A stretch of DNA of 64,000 nucleotides from Brevibacillus fluminis (GTDB taxonomy: Bacteria > Bacillota > Bacilli > Brevibacillales > Brevibacillaceae): the NCBI RefSeq assembly GCF_003710825.1, contig NZ_RHHQ01000007.1, positions 310,001 through 374,000 of the forward strand, in the 5' to 3' direction. The position numbers and the translations under genes are program-made. The notes beneath the pieces are model-generated. The model was not told the origin of the DNA. It made no database searches and saw only the letters and a list, made by a program, of their open reading frames with translations. Shown here one piece after another: positions 44,492-55,193 of this stretch (position 1 is its first letter; every line of letters begins with the position of its first letter).

Positions 44492-46111
44492 ATGAATTCA
44501 TCCGCTTTGCAATCGCGTCGCGCTAGGCTTGCAGGGAAAACGACAGAAGAAGTTGCGGCTCGCATTGGCAGCTTGCTTGCGGGAAGCAATGGCCTGGAAG
44601 AAAAGAAAGAGGAGATTCGGGCACTGCTCGATCAAGCGTTGGGGAAACGCGAATATTTTGTCGTCATCGATGAGACCGGTTTGGGTCAAATCCATACGAA
44701 TCGTTTGCGCGAAGGCGTCGTGTTCGGCGATGTGGTCGGACAGCGTGCGGCAGGCACCAGCAAGCTTTTGGCGCAGCTGTACCGCCGTGATACGGGCGAA
44801 TGGCTGATCGATACGTCATGTCCGATTGGAGTATACGGCAAAAAACGATACGTGCTGCGGATGGGGACATTGCTGCATCGGCCGTTTCTGCAGCCGGCGA
44901 TCCTCGGTCTGAGCGCCCTCCCATCATTCGTCAGCGTACCGATCGGTCTATTATGCGGGGCAGGTCTGATCGAGGTAGCCATTGTCGCAGGCTCTTCTCT
45001 GGCAGTCGGCATGATCGGCGGCCATTTCCTTTATTCGCATATGCAAAAACAGCTGGAAACATGGTTGGGGATGACGCGGACGGTCTCTTCCGGCGATCTG
45101 ACGAAACGGATCGAGACGCAAGCTCGCGACGAATTCCATCAGATGGGGCTGGAATTAAATAAAATGGTGCTGGGCATGAAGAGCATGATCAGCGAAATAT
45201 CCTCCTCGTCGAAAACGACGCGATCGATCAGCCTGCAGCAGTCCAAACAGGCGGACGAACTGGCGGAAACGTTTGAGGAGCTGACGGGCATCATGAGCGA
45301 GTTCCATGCAGGAGCAGGGCAGCAGGCAACAGGCACCAAACAAGCGATGGAGCGGTTGGAGGAAGTGTTGCAGCGGCTCATGGAAATACGAGAGGCGGCC
45401 GTCGTCGCCCGAGAGCTCGGCAAGCGTGCAGCAATCGTGACGTCCGATGGAACGAAAGCGGTTTCGTCTGCATCGAACCAGATGGTCCAGATGGAGGCCG
45501 CGATGAACGGAACGGCCAACCGCATTCAAGAGCTGGCCAAGGGCGCCGAGCTGATCAGCGAGCAGGCAACGTCCATAACACGCATCGCACGCCAAACCAA
45601 TACGCTTGCGCTCAATGCGAGTATTGAAGCGGCACGGGCAGGCGAGCATGGTCGCGGCTTTGCGGTCGTAGCTGGCGAAGTGCGCCAGCTTGCGGAAGAA
45701 ACCACCCGCTTCGCGGAACAGATCGTCGCCACGATCGAGATGATCCATCAAGAAGCCGCGCGCGCAAGGCAAGATTCGCAAGAGGGCCTTCATGTGCTTT
45801 TGGCTGCAAATAACGAAGTGACCGAAGCTGGGCAAGCCATTCGCTCGCTGGAAGCGGTTGTCAAAGAAAATGAACAGCAGTCCGTTCAAAATGAGGAACG
45901 GGCAGAAGCGGTTTTGGATAATTGTCGCAGCGTTATGCAAACAATAAAACAAGTGGAAGCGATTGCCCACGAGTTTTCCGAGAGCGTTGCTGAAGCGGCA
46001 TCAGCTGTAGAGGGTCAGACCGAAGCGGTCAACCGGCTTGCGCTTGAGTCGAATCAATTGTCGAATCAGGCGGAAAAGCTAGAAACCATTGTCGAGCGAT
46101 TCCGCTATTGA
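44492..46111 (+). CDS. Methyl-accepting chemotaxis protein with cytosolic N-terminal sensor (Aer-like topology)
   Basis: The 539-residue protein has no N-terminal signal or span. Residues ~1-130 are a soluble PAS/Cache-like sensor ([42 protein letters not shown]). A hairpin of two spans follows (~133-155 and ~157-181), then a HAMP-like segment ([19 protein letters not shown]) and the signalling bundle with the hairpin tip [26 protein letters not shown]. This order matches Aer-type receptors that sense internal signals. ATG 44492 follows GGGGGTTGGGGATC. The open frame reaching back to 43667 is antisense to other genes and is rejected. Confidence 0.9.
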   Translation: MNSSALQSRRARLAGKTTEEVAARIGSLLAGSNGLEEKKEEIRALLDQALGKREYFVVIDETGLGQIHTNRLREGVVFGDVVGQRAAGTSKLLAQLYRRDTGEWLIDTSCPIGVYGKKRYVLRMGTLLHRPFLQPAILGLSALPSFVSVPIGLLCGAGLIEVAIVAGSSLAVGMIGGHFLYSHMQKQLETWLGMTRTVSSGDLTKRIETQARDEFHQMGLELNKMVLGMKSMISEISSSSKTTRSISLQQSKQADELAETFEELTGIMSEFHAGAGQQATGTKQAMERLEEVLQRLMEIREAAVVARELGKRAAIVTSDGTKAVSSASNQMVQMEAAMNGTANRIQELAKGAELISEQATSITRIARQTNTLALNASIEAARAGEHGRGFAVVAGEVRQLAEETTRFAEQIVATIEMIHQEAARARQDSQEGLHVLLAANNEVTEAGQAIRSLEAVVKENEQQSVQNEERAEAVLDNCRSVMQTIKQVEAIAHEFSESVAEAASAVEGQTEAVNRLALESNQLSNQAEKLETIVERFRY

Positions 46112-46183
46112 CGGCGTAAGTGCCCGAATCAGCAAGGTCGTAATAAACTTTTCACATTTTAAACCCCTCTATTACGGACATAA

Positions 46184-46192
46184 TGATATAAT
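46184..46192 (+). promoter_or_regulatory. Extended -10 promoter of the hem operon
   Basis: TGA-TATAAT is a TGn extended -10 with a perfect hexamer, 40 bp before hemA. No clear -35 box is present. Confidence 0.6.
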
Positions 46193-46231
46193 GAGAGTGC
46201 AATTTGAACGATGACGTTTGGGAGGAAGACC

Positions 46232-47590
46232 ATGGATATCCTGTTAGTGGGACTAAACTATAAAACAGCACCTGTCGAAATTCGGGAGAAATTTACGTTC
46301 AATGACGACAGCACACCCAGGGCGCTGCACCTTCTCTCTCAGACGAAAAGCATCGTCGAAAGTGTAATTATCGGTACGTGCAACCGCACAGAGATTTATG
46401 TGGTGTGCGATCAGCTACATACAGGTCGTTTTTATACGCGTAATTTTCTCGCGGACTGGTTCGGCATCGACAAGGAACAGTTCCAGCCGTATTTATATAT
46501 CAAAGAAAACGAAGAAGCGATTGAGCATTTGTTCAACGTAGCCTGTGGACTCGATTCCATGGTGATGGGTGAGACGCAGATTTTGGGCCAAGTGCGTTCC
46601 GCATTTATGCTGGCGCAGGAACACAAAGTCACCGGCACCGTGTTCAATACGCTTTTCCGCCAGGCTGTCACCCTGGCAAAACGCGCGCATACCGAGACCG
46701 GCATCAATGAAAATGCTGTTTCCGTCAGCTATGCGGCGATCGAACTCGGCAAAAAGATTTTTGGTTCCTTCCATGACAAACAGGTGTTGATTTTGGGCGC
46801 AGGTAAAATGAGCGAACTGACTGCTAAGCATCTGTCCGCAAACGGCGTTAACAAAGTGTGCGTCGCCAACCGGACGATCGAGCGCGCGCGTCTGCTCGCC
46901 GAAAAATTCAAAGGGGACGCAATCACGATGGAGCAATTGCCCGAGCAGTTGCTCACAGCCGACATCGTCATTTCCTCGACCGGTGCTACAGGCTATGTGC
47001 TGACCAAAGACAGCCTGGCGCCGATCGTGAAAAAACGCAAGCATCGTCCATTGTTCATGATCGATATCGCCGTACCGCGCGATTTAGACCCAGCTTTGCA
47101 TGATCTGGACAATGTATACCTTTACGATATCGATGATTTGCAAGGAATCGTTGCGACCAATATGGAAGAGCGCCAGCAAGCCGCTGCTGCGATCCGCGAA
47201 ATGATTTGCGAGGAAATCGTCGCCTTCACATCCTGGCTGCAAACGCTGGGCGTGGTGCCGCTCATTTCCGCGCTCCGCGAAAAAGCATTCGCCATTCACG
47301 GCGATGCCATGGACAAAATCGAGAACAAGCTGCCGAATTTGACCGAACGAGAACTGCACATTATTCGTAAGCATACAAAAGGAATTATCAATCAAATTTT
47401 GCATGATCCGGTCGTTCGCTTGAAAGAGCTAGCTGTTCAAAAAAGCGGGGATGACGTTCTGGAGATATTCTCATCCATCTTTGCGTTGGAAGACATTTTG
47501 GAACGCAATCAAAAGGAAAGCGAATGGGAGCTCGCCAAAAAACAGCAAACCGTTCGTGAGAAGCTGGTTCCTTCCCGAGTCAACGACTAA
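46232..47590 (+). CDS. hemA: Glutamyl-tRNA reductase
   Basis: This is the first committed step of C5 tetrapyrrole synthesis: glutamyl-tRNA to glutamate-1-semialdehyde. The 452-residue protein has the catalytic cysteine in VIIGTCNRTEIYVV (Cys50), the substrate region HLFNVACGLDSMVMGETQILGQV and the NADPH motif VLILGAGKMSELTAKHL. A C-terminal dimerisation helix follows. ATG 46232 follows GGGAGGAAG; a start at 46211 is less likely. It heads the operon. Confidence 0.97.
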   Translation: MDILLVGLNYKTAPVEIREKFTFNDDSTPRALHLLSQTKSIVESVIIGTCNRTEIYVVCDQLHTGRFYTRNFLADWFGIDKEQFQPYLYIKENEEAIEHLFNVACGLDSMVMGETQILGQVRSAFMLAQEHKVTGTVFNTLFRQAVTLAKRAHTETGINENAVSVSYAAIELGKKIFGSFHDKQVLILGAGKMSELTAKHLSANGVNKVCVANRTIERARLLAEKFKGDAITMEQLPEQLLTADIVISSTGATGYVLTKDSLAPIVKKRKHRPLFMIDIAVPRDLDPALHDLDNVYLYDIDDLQGIVATNMEERQQAAAAIREMICEEIVAFTSWLQTLGVVPLISALREKAFAIHGDAMDKIENKLPNLTERELHIIRKHTKGIINQILHDPVVRLKELAVQKSGDDVLEIFSSIFALEDILERNQKESEWELAKKQQTVREKLVPSRVND

Positions 47591-47614
47591 ACGCTATACC
47601 TACAAATAGAAACG

Positions 47615-47648
47615 AGAACGGGCTTACCGTAATGGGTGCCCGTTCTTT
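47615..47648 (+). terminator. Hairpin between hemA and hemX (partial terminator)
   Basis: AGAACGGGC pairs with GCCCGTTCT around a 14-base loop, followed by TTTAT. The T-run is short, so it probably lowers rather than stops read-through within the operon. Confidence 0.55.
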
Positions 47649-47669
47649 ATGCGAAAGAGGGGAGAAGAG

Positions 47670-48488
47670 ATGGCAGATGTAAGATGGGTTTATGATGTTA
47701 CCATCTTTCTCTACGCGGCGAGCGTCCTCTTCTATTTTCATGACTTCTTGCAAAGTAACCGAAAAGTCAACCGACTGGCTTTTGGGTTGCTTGCCGTCGT
47801 TTGGTGCTTGCAAACCGTCTTTTTCGTCTCGCAAATGACCGCGAAGTTGTACTTCCCGGTTCTTACTTTGTTTGAGACGCTATTTTTTTATTCATGGGTG
47901 CTGGTAACGTTATCCATGGTCATGAATTATTTATTCAGGATTGACTTAATTGTCTTTTTTACCAATGTAATCGGGTTCGTCGTACTTTCGCTTTCCATGT
48001 TCGCACAGGAGACGGAGATGATCGAGCAGACCAAGGCTTTGACATCGGAGCTGCTGTTCATCCACATCACCTTGGCGTTGATCAGCTACGCGGCTTTTTC
48101 CCTTTCGCTTGTGTTCTCCATCATGTATTTGGTGCAGCACTACATGCTCAAACGGAAGCGCTGGTCTCCGCTGTTCCGGCGCCTGCCGAGCCTCGACAAG
48201 CTGGAGCTGTTTTCCGATCGACTCAACATGATCGGCCTGCCCCTCTTGCTGTTGGGCGTGATTCTCGGAGCCATCTGGGGCCACCTCGTCTTGAGCGCAC
48301 ATTTTTGGCTCGATCCAAAAGTAGGAATGTCGACATTGGTTTTGATCGGCTACTCCATCGTCATGTATCAGCGCATTACGGACAAATGGCGAGGAAGCAG
48401 GCTGGCGGTTAGCAATCTGGTTGCGTTTTCATTGCTGCTGCTGAACTTCCTGTTTACAGACATATCTGGTTTTCATCGTTGGATGTAG
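47670..48488 (+). CDS. hemX: HemX, CcsA-like membrane protein
   Basis: The 272-residue protein has about eight spans and belongs to the cytochrome-c assembly (CcsA/HemX) family, with segments such as VLFYFHDFLQ and LVQHYMLKRKRWSPLFRRLPSLDKLE. The B. subtilis gene in the same place lowers HemA levels. ATG 47670 follows GGGGAGAAGAG. It lies after the weak hairpin. Confidence 0.92.
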   Translation: MADVRWVYDVTIFLYAASVLFYFHDFLQSNRKVNRLAFGLLAVVWCLQTVFFVSQMTAKLYFPVLTLFETLFFYSWVLVTLSMVMNYLFRIDLIVFFTNVIGFVVLSLSMFAQETEMIEQTKALTSELLFIHITLALISYAAFSLSLVFSIMYLVQHYMLKRKRWSPLFRRLPSLDKLELFSDRLNMIGLPLLLLGVILGAIWGHLVLSAHFWLDPKVGMSTLVLIGYSIVMYQRITDKWRGSRLAVSNLVAFSLLLLNFLFTDISGFHRWM

Positions 48489-48501
48489 AGGAGTTAGGTG
48501 T

Positions 48502-49152
48502 ATGGATTCGTATTTTCCGATCGTAATCGACATACATGAAAAAAAGTGCCTGGTGGTCGGCGGCGGTGAGGTGGCGACGCGCAAAGTCGAGTCGCTTCTG
48601 CAGGCAGGTGCGGATGTGACCGTCATCTCGCCAGAAGCGGGTGACGGCATTCGCGAATGGGCACAGGACGGACGCTTGCACTGGCGCAACGAAGCGTTTT
48701 CGGAAATCGATGTGACCGAATTTGCTTTCGTCATTGCTGCGACCAACCAGAGCGAGGTCAACCATGCCGTCTATCATGCAGTCCGTCAATCGGGCGGCTG
48801 GGTCAACATCGTGGATCGACCGGATCTGTGCAATTTCATTCTTCCGTCGGTTGTAAAAAGAGGCAAGCTGACGATCTCGGTCTCCACGTCGGGTGCAAGC
48901 CCGGGGCTAGCACGCAAAATCAAGCAAACGATCGAACAAGAGATTGGTCCGGAATATGAGGAATACGTCGATTTCCTGGCACGGATCCGGCAGCAGGTGC
49001 TGGCGGAAGTGGGCAATCACGGACAGCGCAAAAAGATTTTCCGCGAGCTTTTGCAAGACCGTTTCATAGAAGCGTCGGAAGCGGAGCGTTATGCGATGGC
49101 CGCTGAATTGGTAAAGAATGTAGCAGAAGAGTATGTAGGGAGGCAATTATGA
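48502..49152 (+). CDS. Precorrin-2 dehydrogenase / sirohydrochlorin ferrochelatase-type protein (Met8/YlnF-like)
   Basis: The 216-residue protein has the NAD-binding start [30 protein letters not shown], the [12 protein letters not shown]-like strand, and the Met8 middle domain [27 protein letters not shown]. It oxidises precorrin-2 to sirohydrochlorin; some members also insert iron. With CobA encoded two genes on, this operon can make sirohaem from uroporphyrinogen III. It overlaps hemC by four bases. Confidence 0.93.
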   Translation: MDSYFPIVIDIHEKKCLVVGGGEVATRKVESLLQAGADVTVISPEAGDGIREWAQDGRLHWRNEAFSEIDVTEFAFVIAATNQSEVNHAVYHAVRQSGGWVNIVDRPDLCNFILPSVVKRGKLTISVSTSGASPGLARKIKQTIEQEIGPEYEEYVDFLARIRQQVLAEVGNHGQRKKIFRELLQDRFIEASEAERYAMAAELVKNVAEEYVGRQL

Positions 49153-50093
49153 AAAACTGGAAAGTAGGATCTCGTAAAAGCATGTTGGCCCTGACTCAGA
49201 CCAATTGGGTCATCGAACAATTGAAGAAGCTGGATGCCGAGTCAACATTCGAAGTCCATGAAATTGTGACCAAAGGGGACGTCATTCTGGATGTGACGCT
49301 TTCCAAGGTGGGCGGCAAAGGCTTGTTTGTAAAAGAAATCGAGCAATCGCTCTTTGATAAAGAAACGGATATGGCGGTACACAGCATGAAGGATATGCCA
49401 TCCGAGCTGCCGGAAGGGCTTGTGATCGGTGCGGTTCCAAAGCGGGTAGATCCGCGTGATGTGTTGATTTCGCTGACAGGAAAAACGCTCGATGAGCTGC
49501 CGGAAGGGGCGGTTGTCGGAACGAGCAGCCTGCGCCGCGCTGCACAGCTGTTGAATTATCGCCCTGATTTGCAAATTCGTTCGATTCGCGGAAACATCGA
49601 CACGCGCCTGCGCAAGCTGAAGGAAGAAGGCTTCGATGCGATTATCCTTGCAGCAGCAGGCCTGGAGCGGGTTAACTGGAATGGTACAATCACGCAATTT
49701 TTGCCGGTGGAAATCAGTTTGCCAGCGGTTGGTCAAGGGGCATTGGCGATCGAATGCCGCGCGGACGACACGGAAATGCTGGCTCTACTGAAAAAATTCG
49801 ATCATCAGCCAACGAAGCTTGCGGTTACTGCGGAGCGCGCATTCTTGCACAAAATGCAAGGGGGCTGCCAGGTACCGATCGGGGCATATGCGACGATTGA
49901 AGAAGGAGCCGAAGGCGCGATGCCGCAAATCACCTTGACCGGCATGGTTGGAGCCCCGGATGGCTCCACCTTGATTAAACATACGATTACCGGAACCGAT
50001 CCTGAGGTACTTGGGGTACAGGTCGCGAATCACCTGCTGGATTTGGGTGCAGGTGAGATTTTGGCCAGCGTATTGGAGGAGAATGCACGATGA
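49149..50093 (+). CDS. hemC: Hydroxymethylbilane synthase (porphobilinogen deaminase)
   Basis: It polymerises four porphobilinogens to hydroxymethylbilane. The 314-residue protein has [17 protein letters not shown], the catalytic region [36 protein letters not shown] and the dipyrromethane-binding cysteine in [13 protein letters not shown]. It is coupled by ATGA overlaps to both neighbours. Confidence 0.97.
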   Translation: MKNWKVGSRKSMLALTQTNWVIEQLKKLDAESTFEVHEIVTKGDVILDVTLSKVGGKGLFVKEIEQSLFDKETDMAVHSMKDMPSELPEGLVIGAVPKRVDPRDVLISLTGKTLDELPEGAVVGTSSLRRAAQLLNYRPDLQIRSIRGNIDTRLRKLKEEGFDAIILAAAGLERVNWNGTITQFLPVEISLPAVGQGALAIECRADDTEMLALLKKFDHQPTKLAVTAERAFLHKMQGGCQVPIGAYATIEEGAEGAMPQITLTGMVGAPDGSTLIKHTITGTDPEVLGVQVANHLLDLGAGEILASVLEENAR

Positions 50094-51598
50094 GCAAAGG
50101 TAAAGTATATCTGGTTGGCGCAGGCCCGGGGGATCCCAAACTGATTACCGTCCGCGGATTGGAAACGATCAAAATTGCGGACTGCATCGTTTATGACCGG
50201 CTTGCCAGCCCGAGACTGCTTACCCATGCCAAGCCTGGTGTGGAACTGATTTATTGCGGGAAGCTACCTGACCGCCACACATTGACACAAGAGGAAATCA
50301 ATCAGGTTCTGGTGGATAAAGCATTGGAAGGCAAAATCGTCACACGGCTCAAGGGCGGGGACCCGTCGATTTTCGGCCGTGTGGGCGAAGAAGCGGAAGA
50401 GCTGGTGAAACATGAGATTCCGTTTGAGATCGTTCCGGGGATTACATCAGGGATCGCAGCGCCAGCGTACGCAGGCATCCCGGTGACGCACCGTGATTTC
50501 AATTCCTCATTGGCCATTGTAACGGGTCATGAGCGCCCGGATAAGACGGTTTCCAGTGTGAACTGGGAAAAGCTAGCGACCGCTGTCGGGACCCTCATCT
50601 TTTATATGGGCGTGGGGAACCTTCCCTTTATCCGTGAGCAACTGATCAAACACGGCCGTTCGCCGCAAACACCGGTGGCTTTGGTGCGCTGGGGCACGAC
50701 GATCGACCAGGAAACGCTGGTTGGCACACTGGAAGACATCGTGGAGAAACGCGAAGCAGCAGGGCTTTCCAACCCATCTATCATCATCGTCGGGGAAGTG
50801 GTGGAGCTCCGTGAAAAGCTGCAATGGTTCGAGAAAAAGCCGCTGTTTGGCAAACGCATTCTGGTCACACGTGCACGCAGTCAGGCAAGCGAACTGTCCG
50901 AGCAAATTGCCGAGCTGGGTGGAGAGCCGTTTGAATTTCCGCTGGTTAAGATGGTTTCGCCAGAAGACAGCAAGCCGCTTGACGATGCGATCCAACAGCT
51001 GGGCAGCTTTGACTGGGTCATGTTCACGAGCGCGAACGGGGTCGCATTTTTCTTTAAACGACTGCGTGAGCTCAGCGTAGATATTCGGACAATGCGTGCC
51101 AAGATTGCCGCAGTCGGTCCGAAAACAGCGGCTGAGCTGGAGGAAAAAGGGTTAACCGTGGAAGTATTGCCCGGGGAATTTCGCGCGGAAGGCTTGCTCG
51201 ATACGCTGCAAGGCCAGCTGAAGGCTGGGGAACGTGTCCTTTTGCCGCGTGCAGACATCGCGCGGGAGACGTTGCCGAAAACGCTTCGTGAGCTTGGCCT
51301 CGACGTGACGGAAGCAGACACCTATGATACGCTTATAGATGCGGAAAATATTGCCGAGACGCTTGAATTGCTTCAAGAAGGCGCGATCCATATCATCACA
51401 TTCACAAGCTCGTCTACGGTGAAAAATTTTGTTCAAGCCATGCAAGGGCATGACCTGACCCAGCTGCTGTCCGGTGTGAAAATCGCTTGCATTGGACCGA
51501 TTACGGCCGATACGGCCCGCAGCTTGGGACTGGCTGTTGATTGGGTGGCGACAGATTATACGATTCAAGGCCTGCTTGACGTGATCAAGCAAGGGTAA
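50090..51598 (+). CDS. cobA-hemD: Fused uroporphyrinogen-III C-methyltransferase (CobA) and uroporphyrinogen-III synthase (HemD)
   Basis: In this 502-residue fusion, residues 1-~245 are the SAM-dependent methyltransferase ([58 protein letters not shown]). Residues ~255-500 are HemD ([66 protein letters not shown]). One chain can close the uro'gen III ring and commit it to precorrin-2. Such fusions occur in several Firmicutes and favour the sirohaem branch. Confidence 0.96.
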   Translation: MSKGKVYLVGAGPGDPKLITVRGLETIKIADCIVYDRLASPRLLTHAKPGVELIYCGKLPDRHTLTQEEINQVLVDKALEGKIVTRLKGGDPSIFGRVGEEAEELVKHEIPFEIVPGITSGIAAPAYAGIPVTHRDFNSSLAIVTGHERPDKTVSSVNWEKLATAVGTLIFYMGVGNLPFIREQLIKHGRSPQTPVALVRWGTTIDQETLVGTLEDIVEKREAAGLSNPSIIIVGEVVELREKLQWFEKKPLFGKRILVTRARSQASELSEQIAELGGEPFEFPLVKMVSPEDSKPLDDAIQQLGSFDWVMFTSANGVAFFFKRLRELSVDIRTMRAKIAAVGPKTAAELEEKGLTVEVLPGEFRAEGLLDTLQGQLKAGERVLLPRADIARETLPKTLRELGLDVTEADTYDTLIDAENIAETLELLQEGAIHIITFTSSSTVKNFVQAMQGHDLTQLLSGVKIACIGPITADTARSLGLAVDWVATDYTIQGLLDVIKQG

Positions 51599-51611
51599 GG
51601 AGGAGAAACAC

Positions 51612-52589
51612 GTGGCACTTTCATTCGATCGTCATCGCCGTCTTCGCACAAGTCCGGCGATGCGCAATCTGGTCCGTGAATTTCATGTTCGCAAAGAAGA
51701 TCTGATTTATCCGCTGTTCATTGTGGAAGGAACGGGTGTGAAAAACGAGATTTCCTCGATGCCGGGCGTTTATCAATTTTCGCTCGACCGTTTGAATGAA
51801 GAGTTGGAGGAAATCGTAGCGATCGGGATTCAGTCGGTCCTGATGTTCGGTATCCCGGATGAAAAAGACGCTTGCGGCTCGCAAGGTTATGCAGAGGATG
51901 GAATCGTACAAAAAGCGATTCGCCAAATCAAGGAAACGCATCCTCAGCTGGTCGTCGTTGCCGATACATGCTTGTGTGAGTACACCGACCACGGCCACTG
52001 TGGGGTGATCCATAATCACGATGTAGACAATGATGAGTCGCTGGAACTGCTGGCGAAAACGGCTGTATCGCAAGCGAGAGCAGGTGCAGACATCATCGCT
52101 CCGTCGAACATGATGGACGGTTTCGTGATTGCTATTCGCCAAGCGTTGGACGAAGCAGGCTTCAAGAATATCCCAATCATGTCCTATGCGGTAAAATACG
52201 CTTCCGCTTACTACGGCCCGTTCCGTGAGGCGGCAGAATCCACGCCGCAGTTTGGCGATCGCAAAACCTATCAGATGGACCCGGCCAATGCGCGCGAAGG
52301 AGTGCGCGAAGCCGCTTCCGATATCGCCGAAGGCGCGGATTTTCTGATCGTTAAGCCGGGCCTTGCTTACATGGACATGGTGCACCGCTTGCGTGAGAAG
52401 TTCGAAGTGCCGATGGTTGTGTACAATGTGAGTGCCGAATACTCCATGGTGAAAGCTGCCGCATTGAACGGCTGGATCGATGAAGAACGGATTGTCATGG
52501 AAACGATGGTTGGCTTCAAACGCGCAGGTGCGGATTTGATCATTACCTACCACGCAAAAGATGTTGCCAAATGGCTGGGAGGGAACTAA
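51612..52589 (+). CDS. hemB: Delta-aminolevulinic acid dehydratase (porphobilinogen synthase)
   Basis: It condenses two 5-aminolevulinates to porphobilinogen. The 325-residue protein has the zinc-cysteine site [14 protein letters not shown] and the two active-site lysines in [17 protein letters not shown] and [14 protein letters not shown]. The start is GTG 51612 after AAGGAGGAGAA. ahbAB follows two bases after the stop. Confidence 0.97.
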   Translation: MALSFDRHRRLRTSPAMRNLVREFHVRKEDLIYPLFIVEGTGVKNEISSMPGVYQFSLDRLNEELEEIVAIGIQSVLMFGIPDEKDACGSQGYAEDGIVQKAIRQIKETHPQLVVVADTCLCEYTDHGHCGVIHNHDVDNDESLELLAKTAVSQARAGADIIAPSNMMDGFVIAIRQALDEAGFKNIPIMSYAVKYASAYYGPFREAAESTPQFGDRKTYQMDPANAREGVREAASDIAEGADFLIVKPGLAYMDMVHRLREKFEVPMVVYNVSAEYSMVKAAALNGWIDEERIVMETMVGFKRAGADLIITYHAKDVAKWLGGN

Positions 52590-52591
52590 CG

Positions 52592-53644
52592 ATGTCAGTT
52601 GATTTGTTGGATGCAGTCGATAAAGAGATTTTGGATTTCGTGCAAAAGGAAATTCCACTCGTAGCAGAGCCGTTCAAAGTGCTGGCGGAAAAAGTGGGTA
52701 TTTCCGAGGAAGAATTTATAGAGCGTCTGAACAAGATGAAAGGCGAGTCGATCCGCCAAATTTCCGCGATCTGTGACACCAAGGCATTGGGGTACAAATC
52801 CAGCTTGGTTGCTGCCCGCATCGCGCCAGATAAGCTCGATGAAATGGCGAAAGTATTCAACCAACATCCGGGCATTACGCACAACTACAAGCGGAACCAT
52901 GATTTCAACCTGTGGTTCACCATCGCAGTTCCGCCTAACAGCCGTTTTGGTCTGGAAAAAACCGTTGAGATTCTCGGCGAAATGGCAAATGTGGAGTCGA
53001 TCCGCATTTTGCCGACGCTGAAGCTATACAAAATCGGCGTTCAGCTCGACGTGAAAAAAGAGAGCGAGGCAAATGCCAAAGCAGCGCCTACCTATACCGA
53101 AGAGATGCGCCAAGCGGCGATGAATATGGAATTGACCGACAATGACATCAAGGCGATTCTGGAGCTGCAAAAAGACCTGGAGATCACGTCCCGTCCGTTC
53201 GATGTGCTGGCTGCCAATGCCAACATGACGACTGATGAACTGCTTGGTCATGCGCACAAGCTGGTCGAACGCGGTCAAATGCGCCGTTTCTCCGCTGTAT
53301 TGAACCACCGCAAAGCAGGCTTCCGTGCAAACGGCATGGGCGTATGGAACGTACCGGAAGAGCAAGCGAACGAAATCGGCTTGAAAATGGGTTCATTCCG
53401 CGCTGTCAGCCACTGCTACCTGCGCCCGACCTATCCAGACTGGAAATACAACATTTTCACGATGGTTCACGGCCGCGACATGGAAGAGTGCGAATCGATC
53501 CTGCAAGCGATCGAAGACGAAACCGGCATTACGGATCGGATCACGCTGTACTCCACAAAAGAATACAAAAAGACGCGCGTTTCGTACTTCACACCGGAAA
53601 TTTATGAGTGGGAAGAGGAAGTAGCGCAACGTCTCGGGCTGTAA
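52592..53644 (+). CDS. Fused AhbA-AhbB/NirD-L-type sirohaem decarboxylase
   Basis: The 350-residue protein is two Lrp/AsnC-like units in tandem, each with a helix-turn-helix and a ferredoxin-like domain (~1-165 and ~178-350). The AhbA-type segments are TKALGYKSSLVAARI and ITHNYKRNHDFNLWFTIA; the AhbB-type ones are RRFSAVLNHRKAGFRANG and VSHCYLRPTYPDWKYNIFTM. Such proteins are enzymes, not regulators: they decarboxylate sirohaem to 12,18-didecarboxysirohaem for the alternative haem or haem d1 routes. The place between hemB and hemL, after cobA and a Met8-like gene, fits. Automatic pipelines often call it an AsnC regulator. The next enzymes (AhbC/D or NirJ) are not in the window. Confidence 0.85.
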   Translation: MSVDLLDAVDKEILDFVQKEIPLVAEPFKVLAEKVGISEEEFIERLNKMKGESIRQISAICDTKALGYKSSLVAARIAPDKLDEMAKVFNQHPGITHNYKRNHDFNLWFTIAVPPNSRFGLEKTVEILGEMANVESIRILPTLKLYKIGVQLDVKKESEANAKAAPTYTEEMRQAAMNMELTDNDIKAILELQKDLEITSRPFDVLAANANMTTDELLGHAHKLVERGQMRRFSAVLNHRKAGFRANGMGVWNVPEEQANEIGLKMGSFRAVSHCYLRPTYPDWKYNIFTMVHGRDMEECESILQAIEDETGITDRITLYSTKEYKKTRVSYFTPEIYEWEEEVAQRLGL

Positions 53645-53678
53645 GAGCAGCGCCCGGCGTTTACTGATTTCATAGCTG

Positions 53679-53715
53679 ACAGCGCTTGTTGACGAGATCC
53701 ACAGACAAGCGCTGT
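53679..53715. repeat. Perfect 11-bp inverted repeat between ahbAB and hemL
   Basis: ACAGCGCTTGT (53679-53689) and ACAAGCGCTGT (53705-53715) flank 15 bp. There is no T-run, so it is not a plain terminator. It could be an operator or an RNA-processing hairpin ahead of hemL. Confidence 0.55.
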
Positions 53716-53746
53716 TCGCACATCACAATACTTGAGGTGAATCTAA

Positions 53747-55036
53747 ATGCATCGCGGTTACGAACAATCCATTCAAGCATTTGCAGAAGCCAAGCAATAT
53801 ATCCCAGGCGGGGTCAACAGCCCTGTGCGTGCATTCAAAAGCGTAGGCGGCAATCCAGTCTACATCGCCAAGGGAGAAGGGGCCCGCATCACAGACGTGG
53901 ACGGAAATACATACTTGGATTACATCGGTTCCTGGGGACCATTGATTTTGGGTCACTCCCATCCGAACGTCTTGAAAGCGATTTTGGATACGGCTGTGCT
54001 CGGTACGAGCTTCGGCGCACCGACGGAGCGCGAAACCGAGATGGCAAAGCTCGTATGTGACATCGTTCCTTCCGTGGAGATCGTCCGCATGGTCAACTCC
54101 GGTACAGAAGCGACGATGAGCGCACTGCGCCTTGCACGCGGCTACACCAAACGCGATAAAATCATGAAATTCGAAGGCTGTTATCACGGCCATGCAGACA
54201 GCTTGCTGATCAAGGCGGGCTCGGGCGTGGCGACTCTCGGTCTGCCGGACAGCCCGGGCGTTCCTAGCTCGACTGCCGTCAACACGATTACAGTTCCGTA
54301 CAATGATTTGGAGAGCGTTCGCCTCGCATTTGAAACGTTTGGCCATGAGCTGGCAGCGGTTATCGTCGAGCCGATCGCGGGCAATATGGGCGTCGTGCCA
54401 CCACAGCCTGGCTTCCTGGAAGGGTTGCGTGAAATCACCCGCCAATACGGCACCGTCTTCATCATCGATGAAGTGATGACCGGTTTCCGCGTCGCACGCG
54501 GTGGTGCGCAAGATTTGTACAAAATTGATCCGGACCTGACCACGATGGGCAAAGTCATCGGTGGCGGCTTGCCGGTTGGCGCATACGGCGGTAAACGCGA
54601 GATCATGGAACAAATGGCACCGGCAGGGCCAATTTACCAGGCGGGTACGCTGTCCGGCAATCCGCTCGCGATGGCAGCAGGTATCGCGACATTGAATGAA
54701 CTCGGCAAACCGGGCGTTTATGAACAACTCGAAGCACGTTCCGCCCGACTGGCTGAAGGACTGGTAGACAGCGCACGCAAAGTCGGCTTGCCATACACAA
54801 TGAATCGCGTCGGTTCGATGGTCTGCTTGTTCTTTACCGAAACACCTGTCATCAACTACGAGACGGCGAAAACGTCCGACCTGGAGCGCTTCAAAAAATA
54901 CTTCCATTATTTGCTTGAAGAAGGCGTAATGCTCCCGCCATCGCAGTTTGAAGGCATGTTTGTTTCCACAGTGCACACCGAGGACGACATTGAGTTTACG
55001 ATTGAAGCCGCGCACCGTGCGATGAAACGTCTGTAA
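53747..55036 (+). CDS. hemL: Glutamate-1-semialdehyde 2,1-aminomutase
   Basis: This PLP enzyme turns glutamate-1-semialdehyde into 5-aminolevulinate. The 429-residue protein has [17 protein letters not shown], the catalytic lysine in [26 protein letters not shown]-like ([15 protein letters not shown]) and [13 protein letters not shown]. It is the last hem gene of the operon. In Bacillus it is followed by spoVID, but here about 7 kb intervenes. Confidence 0.97.
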   Translation: MHRGYEQSIQAFAEAKQYIPGGVNSPVRAFKSVGGNPVYIAKGEGARITDVDGNTYLDYIGSWGPLILGHSHPNVLKAILDTAVLGTSFGAPTERETEMAKLVCDIVPSVEIVRMVNSGTEATMSALRLARGYTKRDKIMKFEGCYHGHADSLLIKAGSGVATLGLPDSPGVPSSTAVNTITVPYNDLESVRLAFETFGHELAAVIVEPIAGNMGVVPPQPGFLEGLREITRQYGTVFIIDEVMTGFRVARGGAQDLYKIDPDLTTMGKVIGGGLPVGAYGGKREIMEQMAPAGPIYQAGTLSGNPLAMAAGIATLNELGKPGVYEQLEARSARLAEGLVDSARKVGLPYTMNRVGSMVCLFFTETPVINYETAKTSDLERFKKYFHYLLEEGVMLPPSQFEGMFVSTVHTEDDIEFTIEAAHRAMKRL

Positions 55037-55103
55037 TCGAATAGAGCATTAGAAAATTTGGCTGTGCCAAGCCTTTGGCGCAGTCTTAGTTGCCCTTATA
55101 CTG

Positions 55104-55129
55104 GATAAGAATTGTTATAAATTCTTATC
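55104..55129. repeat. AT-rich palindrome downstream of hemL
   Basis: GATAAGAATT and AATTCTTATC form a 10-bp stem around GTTATA. Its core TTATAAATTCT recurs in the palindrome at 55199-55230, so the two look related. Confidence 0.55.
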
Positions 55130-55142
55130 TGTATAAAAATAG

Positions 55143-55190
55143 AAAGGCATCCCGTTCCACTGTGAGAAGTGGAGCGGGATGCCTTTTTTT
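55143..55190 (+). terminator. Strong intrinsic terminator of the hem operon
   Basis: AAAGGCATCCCGTTCCACT pairs with AGTGGAGCGGGATGCCTTT, about 18 bp, around GTGAGA, followed by a run of T. It is one of the strongest terminators in the window. Confidence 0.92.
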
Positions 55191-55193
55191 ATC

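Noticed and set aside
46176-46195. PerR box at the hemA promoter, as in B. subtilis
   Set aside because: The TAATGATATAAT stretch does not form the 7-1-7 palindrome required for PerR.
52592-53644. Lrp/AsnC transcription factor
   Set aside because: The tandem two-unit layout, the AhbA/AhbB signature segments and the place in the hem operon indicate a sirohaem decarboxylase.
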